Source: Ophiocordyceps camponoti-saundersi (nom. inval.) (Eukaryota; Ascomycota; Sordariomycetes; Hypocreales; Ophiocordycipitaceae). From it: a stretch of 32,364 bases of DNA. Under the pieces are notes generated by a model. That model ran no database searches. It had not been told where the DNA came from and was given only the letters and a program-made list of their open reading frames with translations. The DNA lies in contig PDHQ01000177.1 in the NCBI GenBank assembly GCA_003339415.1, forward strand, positions 27,104 through 59,467. Direction: 5' to 3'. A program made the translations under genes and the position numbers. Every line of letters starts with the position of its first letter. The stretch's first letter is position 1. Shown one piece after another: positions 1 to 10,557 of this stretch.

Positions 1-135
1 GGGTTTCGGGGGGGGTGTCCCGGGGGGGGGGGCCGGCCCAGAAGGGGGGAATGGGGGGAACCCCCCCCCCCTTTTTTTTTTTTTTTCCCCCCCCCCCCCC
101 CCCCCTTCTTCCCCGCCTCCTTTTTAATTTGGGGG
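1..135. other. Low-quality or homopolymer-rich window edge
   Basis: This stretch is almost only runs of G, C and T: a G run, then C10 or more, T16, then C20 or more. It codes for nothing credible. It looks like the poorly resolved end of an assembled contig rather than biology. Normal-complexity sequence starts after about position 135. Confidence 0.6.
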
Positions 136-972
136 GTTTCTCATCTCTCTCTCTTTTCAATTCGATGCCTTTTCTGTTTCACTTTCATATTCGGATCTGA
201 CGATAAAAAGGGTCGTATTATGCGGTTTAGACTCGACTAGATCCTATAGATCGGGTACTATGAAAAGAAAGCAACGATGAGAGAGAGAGTGGCCTCCGAA
301 AAATCATGGGGGGGCGGCATGAGGGGCGTGAAAGGATAAGGGGGTGGTGGTGGTGGAAGAGGAGACGAACGCGACAAGAGGGTAGGTAGGTAGTAGGTAA
401 TGATTAGGGCTCTCGCGCTCTGACAATGCATTTCATCCAAGACACAGCATTGTTATATGTGAGTATTAGGTGGGTAGTATCCGTACATACATACATACAT
501 ACATAGGTGTCTGCAGTTGCAGGCATCATGGCTTATGATGATATTAGCGACGCAGATATTCATTCGCGTTGGGATTTGTTCCAGGTAGGGATCAAGGCTC
601 GGGCCCCGCGCGCCGATCCCGGACGGGCCGGGAGGAGTCAAGTAGTGGAATATCCATCAGAGGTGCGTAACTCTTTTGACTTACATATGTATGTATGTAC
701 ATCCAGATATCCAACCTTTGTTGCGAGTCGTAAGAAGCTTTCATCTCAGTTCATCATGTTTATAAACGCCTTGAATAAAAGGATGAAGAAAATTTTTTTT
801 AAAAAAAAAAACAATCCAAGTCCGGGTAAATGATTTCGTTCAACTCATCTCCTGCTGCAACCGGCCAAAAGGCTAGAAAGTAGGGGGGGGGGAAGGGGGG
901 CTGAGACCGAGGCAGTGCCGTCCGTAGTATGTATGTATGTACGGATACGCAGATACAAAACAATACGGTATT

Positions 973-1014
<42 letters not shown>

Positions 1015-2216
1015 CAACGTCTAGGAATAGAAAAGCAAGAGAATTTATGCAACAAGAAAGAAAAAAAGAAAACATATCTCATAGTTAGTTACCCACCTAC
1101 CAGGTAGGTTGTATGTACATATGTATGTCCGTATAGTTGGTTTAGTAGTTCGTTCCGAGCAGCCGAAGTTGTAAGTCAATGCAAGTCCCGTTTTCTTCTT
1201 GCCCGTTCCGTCACAGCATCAGATTGCCCTCTTTTCTCGCTGTGCCTTTTATTGCTCTTCCGCTTGGAACGACATACATAGATGATAGATGGTATTGATT
1301 CAAGGGGCGTCTCTGACCGTGAACGTGTCTTGCAACTGCAAGTGACGGTGAGACGAAGGGGAGAGAGGTCGGTCACGTGAAAGCTTCAAGCACGAGTTTC
1401 GAATCTCTTCCTTTTCTTCTCCCTCTTTCTTCTTCTGAAAAGGTTGTGACTAATACTGATAATTAACCTAGTAATACCTCGGTAGTAATCCCTCCTTTCA
1501 CACTCGTATTTCCTTCATCGAGAGGGGAAAAAAAGACAGAGAAAGAAAAAGTTAACACGTCCGTTCCGGACGGAGACACCGGCCCTACTATCCCACCAAC
1601 AACAACCCATAGCCAAAGCATATCGCTCCTTGCTAGTCCCCGTTTTTAAAAAAAACTCGGACAGGCAAAAGCTGACAATTCCCATACAGTTTGTTTTTAG
1701 GGGGGGGGGCTTTTGTAAGAGGGAGGAGGAACAGAGAAGAGCGTAGAAAAAAAAAAGTGGCAACGCTTCAACTTGCATGGCGGGTTTTTTTTTTCTTCTT
1801 TCCTCCATTCTCTCCGAGGCCAGTTTTCTTTTCGTAAAGTTTCATCTGTCCCCGCCCCTGGTAAGAGAAAGAGAAGAGTGAGTAAGAGAAGAGGGCCTTT
1901 TTCTTTTTAAAAGGAAAGCGTTTTCGCTCTTTTTTTCTATTTGTCTTTTTTTTTTTACTTTTTTTTTTCTTTTTGTTTTCGCTGGATGATTGATTTCCTT
2001 TTCTGCTGTTTTATTCTTTCTTCCCTTGTTCGTTCTTGACATACATACTTACATACATACATACATACGATAACTTCCCTCTTCTTCTTTGGAGTTCATA
2101 AACATACAACATACATACATACGAGACTTACGAGACGATACAATTTGCGTGACATACATACATACATAGGTAGTTGGTTTGCCGGCTTATCAACAACTCA
2201 ACTCAACTCGCCAATC
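136..2216. other. Intergenic DNA upstream of the decarboxylase gene
   Basis: No convincing gene was seen. The short open frames here are low-complexity and overlap on both strands. The stretch holds many simple repeats: CATA/TATG runs near 485-505, 690-700, 930-942, 1115-1127, 2041-2068 and 2150-2168, an AG run at 975-1012, and pyrimidine-rich tracts between 1900 and 1980. A palindromic TCACGTGA lies at 1373-1380. The last few hundred bases are presumably the promoter and 5' untranslated region of the gene that starts at 2217. Confidence 0.6.
975..1012. repeat. (AG)19 microsatellite
   Basis: An uninterrupted AG dinucleotide run of about 38 nt. It is a simple repeat, likely length-polymorphic, with no sign of being translated. 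Confidence 0.95.
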
Positions 2217-4114
2217 ATGACGGTCAACGGCCGAAATACCAACGGTGTTGCCAATGGTGATACCAACGGGAGAAGTCATCATGAGACGACCACCAATGGG
2301 AACGGCCCGTCTTTGCATCGAGCTGGGGAGCTAGATGAGGTGAGTTTTTATCTTTGCTTTTTTCCGCTGCTATTTCTTCCGTCTTTCCTTTTTTTTCTAC
2401 CCTATCCTATCCTCGCATTCGATATACCACAGTCAACAACGTTCAAGAGTCTCACTCGTCATCCTGACTAAACCTCTCTCTCCAGCTCATCGAAGCCGTC
2501 CGGCAAATCGCCGTCCCCTTCGTACAAGCGGCAGACAACGCAGCTTCGGATCGTGCCACCGGCTCGCTTCCCGTCGACGCCCAAGGCCGGCCCATCAACG
2601 TGCTCGTCGACCCGCACAAGCCGCAAGATCTGGCCGCCAAGTTCGGCCTCGCCCTACCGGATGAGGGCCGAGGCAAGGATGGTCTGCTGGACGGCATCCG
2701 CCAACTTTTACGCTACAGCGTCAATACCTGGGACCAGGGCTTCCTTGATAAGCTTTATGCCAGCAATACGCCCGTACGTTTCCTCCAGTCCGCTTGTCGT
2801 GAGGAGGGAAATTGGGAACTGGACGGTGATGCTGACGGAAGCCTGATGGACTAGGTCGGAGTTGTTGCCGACATGATACTGTCGATCCTCAACACCAACG
2901 TGAGCTCTTCGTCCATTTTTTCTTTTTTCCTTCTCCCTCCCTCACTGCTAGGTTGGCCGTGACGGATCATTGCTTACGTGCATGAGCAACAGCTGCACGT
3001 CTACCAAGTTTCGCCCGCCCTCAGCGTGGTGGAAAAGTCTACGGCCCGGGCTCTGGCCGGCCGCTTCGGCTTCACCGGTCCGCATGCCGGCGGCGTCACC
3101 TGCCAGGGCGGCAGCTCTTCCAACCTGACTTCGCTCGTCGTCGCCCGCAACACGCTGTATCCCGATTGCAAGGCCACGGGCAGCGGGGGCCGCGATTTCG
3201 TCGTCTTCACCAGCGCCCATGGTCACTACTCGGTCGAGAAGAGCGCCATGGTCTGCGGCCTGGGCTCTTCGAGCGTCTGCAAGGTTCCCGTCGACGACGC
3301 CGGCCGCATGCGTCCCGACAAGCTTCGCGAGCTAGCCGTCCGGGCCAAGGAGCAGGGCAAGACGCCCCTCTACGTCAACGCCACCGCCGGCTCTACCGTC
3401 CGCGGCTCCTTTGACCCTCTCGAGGACATCTCGGCCATCTGCAAGGAGATGGGCATGTGGATGCACGTCGACGCCAGCTGGGGCGGACCCGTCGTCTTCT
3501 CGGCTCGTCACCGCCATCAGCTGCGCGGATCTCATCTGGCCGACTCGCTGACGGTCAACCCGCACAAGATGATGAACGCCCCGGCCACCTGCTCATTCCT
3601 CCTCGGCCCCGACATGCGCCTCTTCAACCGGGCCAACAGCACGACGGCCGGCTACCTGTTCCACGGCAGCGCCGACCAGGACGTCTGGGACTTGGCCGAC
3701 CTGACGCTGCAGTGCGGGCGCCGCGGCGACAGCCTGAAGCTGGCTCTGGCCTGGCTCTACTACGGAGCCGACGGCTTCGAGCGACAGGTCGACCACGCCT
3801 TCGACATGGCCGCCTACCTGCACCGCCTGGTCCGCGAGACGGGCAACTTTCACATGCTGACTGAGGAAGCCCCGCCTTGCTTGCAGGTCTGCTTCTACCA
3901 CGCTCCCGGCGGCAACATGTCGACCGACGGCTCGAGAAATACCAAGCAGACGCAGGCCATCGTGGCCAAGCTCCTGCATCGGGGCTTCATGGTCGACTAC
4001 GCCCCGGGTGACTGCGGCAGCTTCCTGCGCGTCGTCATCAATGTCCAGACGCTGTCGACGACGGTCGAGGGGCTCGCGAGCGCCATTGATGCCGCGGCCG
4101 CTGAGACCGTGTAG
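2217..4114 (+). CDS. Group II PLP-dependent decarboxylase (glutamate/cysteine-sulfinate decarboxylase-like), four exons
   Basis: The predicted cytosolic enzyme uses pyridoxal phosphate to decarboxylate an acidic amino acid. Exons read from sequence are 2217-2339, 2486-2773, 2855-2899 and 2993-4114, giving about 525 residues, normal for the family. All introns are GT-AG; CTGAC-like branch points are visible in introns 1 and 2, and CTTAC in intron 3. The first 35 residues are Asn/Gly/Thr-rich and probably disordered. Family motifs follow: TCQGGSSSNL (cofactor phosphate region), HGHYSVEKSA near residue 230, DASWGG near 312 (aspartate to pyridine nitrogen), NPHKMMNAP with Lys ~344 as the Schiff-base lysine, and LQCGRRGDSLKL near 392. 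The loop usually read as GTT is GST here. Substrate cannot be settled: glutamate, aspartate and cysteine sulfinate decarboxylases share these motifs. The start is the ATG that keeps exon 1 in phase with exon 2. Confidence 0.9.
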
Positions 4115-5105
4115 GGTTTGACTGGCTGCAGGCCCTTTCTTATATGTGCATGTGAGAGGAAAAGGTCATCAACGGGGATGATAGATTGTGTAACGACGAT
4201 GATGGCAGAGTTAGATGGCGCTGGCAGGTCTATAGTCGTCTTGGAGCATCTGGAGCCAATGGAAGCGAAGAATTGTGTGCCTCAACATACACGTGTTTGC
4301 CCTTGCGTGTTCAGTATTCCTTCTTGAAGCTCTGGAAATGGCAAAGCGGCGCCGCTTACAGTTTGTCTCTCAGCGGGGACGGGGAGGTTGACTGGGTATA
4401 GCCTAGGTGGAATGTTGTACGGAAAGGTTCCCAATCCAACTGTGTTTTCCTAGTAAGCAACGGTGTTGACAGTAACAGCAAGTTAAAACCCTTCAGCGAC
4501 AAAAAGTCTTGGTTAAGAGACAACCTTAGAACCCTAGACAGTTAATTCGTCAGCGGCCTCGCCTGCTGGATGTCTCTCTGGCCGAAGCCTGCCTCCCCTG
4601 TGAAATCAGAGACATAGCTGCCGGCCTCTCGCCCTAGTAGCGTACGTCACTTCCACTTCGTGAGTCGAATTGGATTATTTTTCCCATACAAACCTATCTT
4701 TCTTCCCCAGTAAAAGCAGCCGTCGAACCGGCGCCAGCGTGTGCTTCCCTCGGAAACGCCCGTATGCACTATGTGGGGGCAGCAGCAATAACAGCAGTAT
4801 CTCATCGTATGCCTTCGTAATAACAGTTTTTCGCTGTATGTATGCATTTTGAGTCATAGTCTTTTAAAGGGACGTTGTAATAAGATCCTACATTGCCCAA
4901 TTTGTCGCGTGAACCTCTCAAGGTTATGGTGCAGTTTGTAAGGCGTCTGTGTGTACGGAGATGGATAACGATGACGTAAATACGGCACTCTTATCGATCA
5001 TTATCGATATGAGGCTGAAAAGAAAGTACCTTCTCGGGGGAAAAAAAATGACGACGACGGATAAAGTCCGTACAGCTTAACAAGCATCTCTCAATTGCAC
5101 CCATC
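4115..5105. other. Intergenic region between decarboxylase and NOP9 genes
   Basis: No gene was seen. It should contain the decarboxylase 3' untranslated region and the NOP9 promoter. Two sites stand out in the last 140 bases: TGACGTAA at 4972-4979, which resembles a bZIP/CRE-type site, and a doubled TTATCGAT about 100 bases upstream of the NOP9 start. Confidence 0.6.
4991..5010. promoter_or_regulatory. Doubled TTATCGAT upstream of NOP9
   Basis: Two TTATCGAT copies lie at exact 10-bp spacing (4991-4998 and 5001-5008), about 100 bp before the NOP9 start codon. Spacing of one helical turn and closeness to the start suggest a factor-binding site. The factor is unknown to me. The core contains GATA, so a GATA-type factor is one possibility. 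Confidence 0.35.
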
Positions 5106-7301
5106 ATGCCTAAACCGCGAACGAAACGGAGCAGCGTCCGTGAAGAGCGTAAGCGTAAGCGTCAGGAGCAATCCGAAGAAGCAGGATCAAAACGCCCGCG
5201 CACGACCGACCCGCAAGATGACCAAAAGACCGTCTTCTTCGGCATGCTCTCGGACGAGGAGCAGGAGTACTTTCGCAGCGCCGACGAGATGCTGGAGCTG
5301 AATCAATTCCCTTCTACCGAAGATCGCGACCTCTTCATCGAAAACGTCTACCGCGAGGCCAAGGGCAAAGAGCTGAAGCTCGCCAGCAGCCAATCATGCT
5401 CCCGTCTCATGGAGAGGCTGATCCAGCTCTCGACGACGAGACAGAAAAAAGACCTGTTTGGCGCCTGGGCCGGCCACTTTCTTCCACTCGTTCAACACAG
5501 ATTTGCGAGCCATTGCTGTGAGGCGCTCTTTCTGCGCTCCGCTGGCATCGTTACCCGTGACATGGCTGGCTTCGTCATCGACTTAGAGGGCGTCGCTGCG
5601 ACGAAGCAAGAGGCCGAGGCCTCGATGGAGAGCCTCTTCTTAGCCACGTTAGACGAGCTCGAGGGAAATTTCAGCTACCTGATAGTCGACCGCTTTGCCT
5701 CTCACGCCATACGCGCCCTGCTGCTTGTCCTGTCTGGCCGGCCGCTGGAAGAGGCGTCGACGCGAACACTCGTCAAGAGTAGGAAGAAAGAGAATGTCTG
5801 GGTTGCGGGATCCGCCGCCGCAGACGAGGTGAATAAGGGTCATCGTGCTGTGCCCCCTTCTTTCCTTGCGGCCGTCGACAAGATCATCGCAGACTCGACA
5901 GCGGGTCTTGACGCCTCGGGCCTCGCACTGCTGGCTAGACATCCCGTCGGCAATCCGACTCTGCAACTGCTCCTCACCCTTGACATGGCTCGGGAAAAGT
6001 CCGAGGCAAAGTTGGACGGTGCGAGACCGTCCCTACTGCTCCGGCTGCTCCCCGACGCGCCTGCGTCGCTCGCAGACGCTTCATCAGAGGCGTCGCAGCT
6101 TGTTTCCAGCATGATGTACGACCAGATAGGCTCCCGGCTTATCGAGTCGCTCGTCACTCACTGTCCTGGCAAGATCTTCAAGCCGCTCAACCACAACGTG
6201 TTCCTCCCCCGAATAGAAGCATTCGTCCGCAACGACATATCTTCGTATCCGGCCATCAAGGTGCTCGCACGACTGAGCAAGGATGATCTGGTGGAGGCCG
6301 TCAACAAGATTGCGCCTACGGCCCCTCAGCTGGTGGCCAAGTCGCGCTTCAACGTACTGAAGACGTTGTTTGAGCGCTGCGCTGTCAGGGGCGCATCGAG
6401 TGAGACTAAGTTGCTCATGAAGGGCTTGCGCGAGGGTTGCGGGAGCGAGCCGGCCGACCTTATCGTAACGCTATGCTGTCTGGGGGCGGGCGATGATGAC
6501 AAGAAGAAGAGTAAGGCTACGGATAAGGGCGACCGCAACGAATACGCCATCCAGTCACACGGAGCGCAACTTCTGTCTGCCCTGCTCGCAATTCCCGGTC
6601 CCGCAAAGGGCGTGCACGAAGCTCTATCGGCAATCGGTACCGACGCCCTATTGCGGCTTGCGACGACGTCCATGCCGACCGTCACGCTACTGACCGATGC
6701 TCTGTCCACGCCGTCTGCCAACTCGAGCTTCCAGAAGACGCTGGTGGGGGCGATGACGAACCACATATCGGACCTCGCAAGCTCACAATTCGGCCACAAC
6801 CTGGTCAAGGCCATCATTGAAGTCCCCAGCAAGGGCAAGGATCTCAGCTTGCCGCTGCACATGAAGGAGGTCATCATGGGGCGACTGGGCTCTTGCGAGT
6901 CGCAGCTCAGGGATTCGTGGATGGGGCGCAGCGTGTGGCGCAGCTGGAAGGGAGATTTGTGGAAGAGGAGACCGGGAGACTGGAAGACGTGGGCGAGAGA
7001 GCTGGTTCCGGCTACGGCTGGAGGAGAGCGTCCTGCTGAGGTCAGAGGTGAGGGTGTGAAAGGGAGCGAGGCTGAGACGATAGGTCGGGAAAAGGTCGCC
7101 AGGGTGAGGCGGGAGAAGAAGAGAGGCGAGGGAATGGATGCCGTTGAGGAAGAAGAGATGATGGATGGCAAGACGGAGACCGAGGGTGAGGAGAAGCCCA
7201 TAGCGGAGGCAGTGGATGACGTCGAAGAGCCAAAAGGCGAGAAGGAAAAGAAGAAGAAGGTGAAGAAGAGCAAGAAAAAGGAAAGCAAAGGCGGAAAATG
7301 A
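5106..7301 (+). CDS. NOP9: Nucleolar Pumilio-repeat protein Nop9
   Basis: The intronless 731-residue protein resembles fungal Nop9 along its length (the yeast protein is about 670 residues). Nop9 is a nucleolar RNA-binding protein made of Pumilio-like repeats that binds pre-18S rRNA and is needed for small-subunit maturation. Visible support: a basic N-terminus with nuclear-localisation-like clusters (REERKRKRQ, KRPR); the Nop9-type segment FFGMLSDEEQEYFRSADEML around residues 44-63; and helical Puf-type repeats with landmarks SCSRLMERLIQLS, HRFASHCCEALF, VDRFASHAIRALL, DQIGSRLIESLV and SQFGHNLVKAII. After about residue 600 the conserved part ends in GDWKTWARELV, followed by a Glu/Lys-rich tail closing on a lysine block (KEKKKKVKKSKKKE). 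The start is the first ATG of the frame, with CACCATC upstream. A long antisense open frame in the 3' half is a codon-bias shadow. Confidence 0.93.
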   Translation: MPKPRTKRSSVREERKRKRQEQSEEAGSKRPRTTDPQDDQKTVFFGMLSDEEQEYFRSADEMLELNQFPSTEDRDLFIENVYREAKGKELKLASSQSCSRLMERLIQLSTTRQKKDLFGAWAGHFLPLVQHRFASHCCEALFLRSAGIVTRDMAGFVIDLEGVAATKQEAEASMESLFLATLDELEGNFSYLIVDRFASHAIRALLLVLSGRPLEEASTRTLVKSRKKENVWVAGSAAADEVNKGHRAVPPSFLAAVDKIIADSTAGLDASGLALLARHPVGNPTLQLLLTLDMAREKSEAKLDGARPSLLLRLLPDAPASLADASSEASQLVSSMMYDQIGSRLIESLVTHCPGKIFKPLNHNVFLPRIEAFVRNDISSYPAIKVLARLSKDDLVEAVNKIAPTAPQLVAKSRFNVLKTLFERCAVRGASSETKLLMKGLREGCGSEPADLIVTLCCLGAGDDDKKKSKATDKGDRNEYAIQSHGAQLLSALLAIPGPAKGVHEALSAIGTDALLRLATTSMPTVTLLTDALSTPSANSSFQKTLVGAMTNHISDLASSQFGHNLVKAIIEVPSKGKDLSLPLHMKEVIMGRLGSCESQLRDSWMGRSVWRSWKGDLWKRRPGDWKTWARELVPATAGGERPAEVRGEGVKGSEAETIGREKVARVRREKKRGEGMDAVEEEEMMDGKTETEGEEKPIAEAVDDVEEPKGEKEKKKKVKKSKKKESKGGK

Positions 7302-7575
7302 GGAGAAGAACATCATGATAACGATGAGAACCCAATCCAGCTGATGGGGCGGCTCACGTCAAGTGGTAGTATACCTGTATAGCAGAGAGACTTGTATTCA
7401 CTAGAAACCTAGATAGAAGCATAGGATCACAAACTATCTCCGGTCCAAGTCAAGTACAGCAAATGTAGTCTCCCTGTAGTTTTCCCTCGATTGCTCAACA
7501 AAATCTCTAATAACGATTTCCCCCCCTTCCATCCGTCGAGTGCCATCGCTGGCTTTCCCCTTTCTATCCACCGTC
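7302..7575. other. Convergent 3' intergenic spacer
   Basis: A spacer of about 275 bp lies between the tail-to-tail NOP9 (+) and 7576-9090 (-) genes. It presumably holds both 3' untranslated regions and polyadenylation sites. No other feature was recognised. Confidence 0.6.
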
Positions 7576-9090
7576 TTATCCCCTGTTCTGGCCGTGGACG
7601 TGAGCACGACGCTGACGCTGACGACTCTCGCGAAGAGCAGCCGCCACGCCGGCTTCCATCTCCGGCGTGATGTCGCTGGCCGTCGGGTGGGCGTGCGTCA
7701 AGGCCTGCGGCGGGTTGCGCTGCTGGTACTGGGCCTGCGGGGCCGAAGACGAAGAGGCGTAGGCCGGATGCTGGGCCGTCGGGTGGTAGGCGTTGCCGGG
7801 ACGGGGCGTCGTCTGTCTCGATGGCGCGGACGAGTTTCCTCCCATCATCTGCTGCTGGCCATATGCATTCTGAGGCTGAGCGTAGAAGTTGCCTGCCTGA
7901 TACTGGCCGTGAGCCGTATACGGCTGCGGCTGAAAGGCGTAGTTGTTCGCCTGATAAGCAGCCTGCTGAGGCCCAACCTGTGGCGAAGAAACGGTGTCAG
8001 ATGAAATATTCCCTTTGCCGTTCTGCCGATGAAGCTTGGGAAAGCGATGGCGCATGTAGCCGTTTACCGGATTCTGCATCCAGCCACTCTGCGGATCAAA
8101 GGCCGGACCCATGTGCTGACCCTGAACCGGGCCCTGAGCGAGCCAGCCCGGAAGCTGGCGAGGCTGAGCGCGAGGGGTGCGGAGGACGTCGACCGCGTCC
8201 GGGATCGTAGGCTGCATCGTCGTCGCTCCGACGGCCTGGGGAGTAGCGGCGGACATGAGGCTCGCGTTGTTCGAGTTGGCGGATAGGGTCGGCGTGGCGC
8301 AGGCACTGGTTCCGAAAGAGCCCCAGTTCGAGATAGGGGGGTAGCCCGAGCCCGTGAAGGAGGTGGCGTCCTGAGCCTGACCCGGAATCTGCTTATACGC
8401 CTGAGGATAGTGGAGAGAGTATCCTAGCATCGGGTTCACGGCAGCCTGTTGCTGAGGAGGCTGCTGCTGCTGCTGCTGAGGCAAGAAGCCTGGCATGCCC
8501 TGGTTAGGGAGTCCGGACGAAGGGCCAGCGGACGAAGGGCCAGCGGACGAAGGGCCAGCGGACGAAGGGCCAGCGATCGAAGGAATAGCGGCGGCACGGG
8601 CTGCTCTGACGTCCCTTCCTCCAGCTTGGTTGCCGTCTTGGCCCTCGATACGAACCTGATAGGCTCTAGGGGTCAGGTGAGGGTCGCCACCTTTTTTCAC
8701 GATGCCAGTCCTTTCTTTAGCACGATGATCGCCTGCATAACGGTCTCTCTTCCACTTCGCCTTCTTGATGAGATACGATGATGATACCTGATCGTCGGAT
8801 GGACGCCTGTAGGGCTGCCTGGGCAGCTGCCGACCCGGGGAGCGCGTGGGTGCAGTCGTAACCTGAGCGGGCCATTCTCGAGTAAAACTCCTTTGCCGAT
8901 GATGACGAAGAAGACGAGGAGGAGGAGGAAGACGATGACGATGATGATGATGGCGGTGGTGGTGGTGGTGGTCCGCGATATTGGGGCTCCGATCGTTTCG
9001 ATCGCTTCGATCGCTTGTAGACTCGTGAGTTTCCCTTTCGTCCTGTCGCGCTGTGAGCCATGGTTTTCTACTGGGTCGGTAGGTGCTCAT
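7576..9090 (-). CDS. Low-complexity Q/S/P-rich hypothetical protein
   Basis: The frame is open for 504 codons from an ATG at 9090 to a TAA at 7576-7578. I recognise no family. The N-terminus is Arg/Ser-rich with a His-rich run (residues ~41-53), then comes a basic stretch KKAKWKRDRYAGDHRAKER near 110-128. A tandem SSAGP pentapeptide is encoded by a 15-bp DNA repeat (8515-8574). A Gln run (~208-217) and a long Gln/Pro/Tyr/Asn-rich half follow, ending in DITPEMEAGVAAALRESRQ and an Arg-rich tail. This composition suggests a disordered, possibly RNA- or chromatin-associated protein, which is inference only. The first exon is uncertain. A second ATG at 9061 opens another frame with a poly-Ser run, and a possible 55-nt GT-AG intron (8736-8790 region) would join it to the same downstream frame. 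Confidence 0.55.
   Translation of the reverse strand: MSTYRPSRKPWLTARQDERETHESTSDRSDRNDRSPNIADHHHHHRHHHHRHRLPPPPRLLRHHRQRSFTREWPAQVTTAPTRSPGRQLPRQPYRRPSDDQVSSSYLIKKAKWKRDRYAGDHRAKERTGIVKKGGDPHLTPRAYQVRIEGQDGNQAGGRDVRAARAAAIPSIAGPSSAGPSSAGPSSAGPSSGLPNQGMPGFLPQQQQQQPPQQQAAVNPMLGYSLHYPQAYKQIPGQAQDATSFTGSGYPPISNWGSFGTSACATPTLSANSNNASLMSAATPQAVGATTMQPTIPDAVDVLRTPRAQPRQLPGWLAQGPVQGQHMGPAFDPQSGWMQNPVNGYMRHRFPKLHRQNGKGNISSDTVSSPQVGPQQAAYQANNYAFQPQPYTAHGQYQAGNFYAQPQNAYGQQQMMGGNSSAPSRQTTPRPGNAYHPTAQHPAYASSSSAPQAQYQQRNPPQALTHAHPTASDITPEMEAGVAAALRESRQRQRRAHVHGQNRG
8515..8574. repeat. 15-bp tandem repeat, 4 copies, in coding sequence
   Basis: Four exact copies of GGACGAAGGGCCAGC run head to tail; a fifth, degraded copy follows. 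On the minus strand they encode a repeated Ser/Ala/Gly/Pro pentapeptide. A unit length divisible by three preserves the frame, which fits in-frame expansion inside a real coding region. Confidence 0.9.
8930..8972. repeat. GAT/GGT trinucleotide repeats
   Basis: A run of GAC/GAT triplets passes into GGT triplets. Depending on frame, the minus strand reads poly-His/Arg or poly-Ser and poly-Pro. The run lies in the N-terminal part of the 7576-9090 gene and is where the two possible reading frames differ most. Confidence 0.85.
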
Positions 9091-10557
9091 CGTGACGTGA
9101 CGTTAGTCCGCTGTCGTAGAGGACGAAACGAAGGAGACCGAAGGGTGAGGGAGATATGAAAAGAGAGGAGGGGGGGGGGGTAACGATAGTCGTTGGAGAG
9201 AAGAGTTTAGGGACGTGATACCCGAGAAGAAGACGAAGAAGAAGAACAGTCTTGGGGGATGTTGCTTCTGTGATGTTGAAGGAAGTTGACGATGAAGGCT
9301 TCTTGGTGGGAAGCAAACGAAGGATCTCGAGGCAAGGGAAAGAAGAAAAACGATGAAAGCGCGTCTGAACGAGGCGTAAGAGAAAATAGCAGTGCAAAGG
9401 AAGCAACGTTTAAAAGATTAAAAGACGAGGTTGCAAAAATCGACGCGTCAAAGAATGGCGACAAACGAAGAACCGCAAGGGAAGAGGAAGAAAAGGCGGG
9501 CAGCGAAAGAAGAGGGGAAGAAAACGACGAGAAATGCTTGCCTGCTTGCTGTTTTTTCTTCTCTGGAGATGATGAGAGCAGGCAGTTTTTTTTTTGATAT
9601 CTTCCCTCGTAGAGAATATTCTCGAAAGGGAGGGATAGAAGATGAAGGGGGAGGGAAAGGAAATGATGTTTTTGGTTGATCGATGGATTGGGAAGAAATA
9701 GGTAGATGACACGGATGATGTGTGATGTGTGATGTGTGATGGTTGTTGAAGAAGGAGAGGAAGAAGAAGAAGAAGAAGAAGAACGAAAGTGAAGATGGGA
9801 TGGGAATAGGGAAGAGATGGGATAGGGATGGATTGGTGGCAAGGTGAAGAGAGAGGAGGGGGAGGAAAGGAAAGGGTTTGGGGAGAGGGTGGGAAGATGG
9901 AGAGAGAGAGAGAGAGAGTAAGAGAGAGGGAGGAAGAGAGAGATGAGAAAAGAGATGAGAAAAGAGAGGGAGATTTGGCTTTTCCTCCTCCTCAACGCAC
10001 CTCAACCACTTGCCCTGCCAGCTACCAGCTGCCAGCCCCTTCAACCTACGCCACGTCCCCCAACTGCCCACCCACCAAGGGGATCTGTTTCTCTTCCCAC
10101 ATAGCTACCTACCTACCTAGTCAAGATGAAGAGACGCGTGCAAGGGTAAAAAAAGGAACGGAAGAAAAAGAGAGTAAGATGATACTCCAATACTCTACGC
10201 CTTGGTCCGTGTGTTCCTGTAGGTTAAGCATGTTCGTTTCCTCGCTTAACTACTTAGCTAGCCTGCGGAATCTCACAAACGATTTCAACGGGTGAAGCCA
10301 TCGTGTTGTCAACTCTTGCTTCTTCGTCTGCATTCTGCCTTGGGCGGCCTGGCCTTGTTCATCGCCGTCTTGATCCTCCTCGCCGCCCATCGCCGCCTTC
10401 ATCTTTTTTCCTGACATGACCACTCTAGTTTCCCCCCGTCAACCATCACTTCCTGGTCCAAAACCATGGTGTGCAGAACAAAAGTCAGTCCCCTCAGTAG
10501 CTCGACATAGTCCCGGTGATGTTGCCCGCAGAATCACCTCGCCAACCCTAACCCCAA

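Noticed and set aside
6326..7288. 320-codon open frame antisense to NOP9
   Set aside because: It lies wholly opposite a well-supported gene. Its Ser/Phe/Leu-rich content mirrors the Lys/Glu-rich NOP9 tail, so it is a codon-bias shadow.
9207..9995. 262-codon minus-strand open frame
   Set aside because: Almost only Ser, Leu, Pro and Phe from a purine-rich repeat tract; competing frames of similar length overlap on the same strand; no domain.
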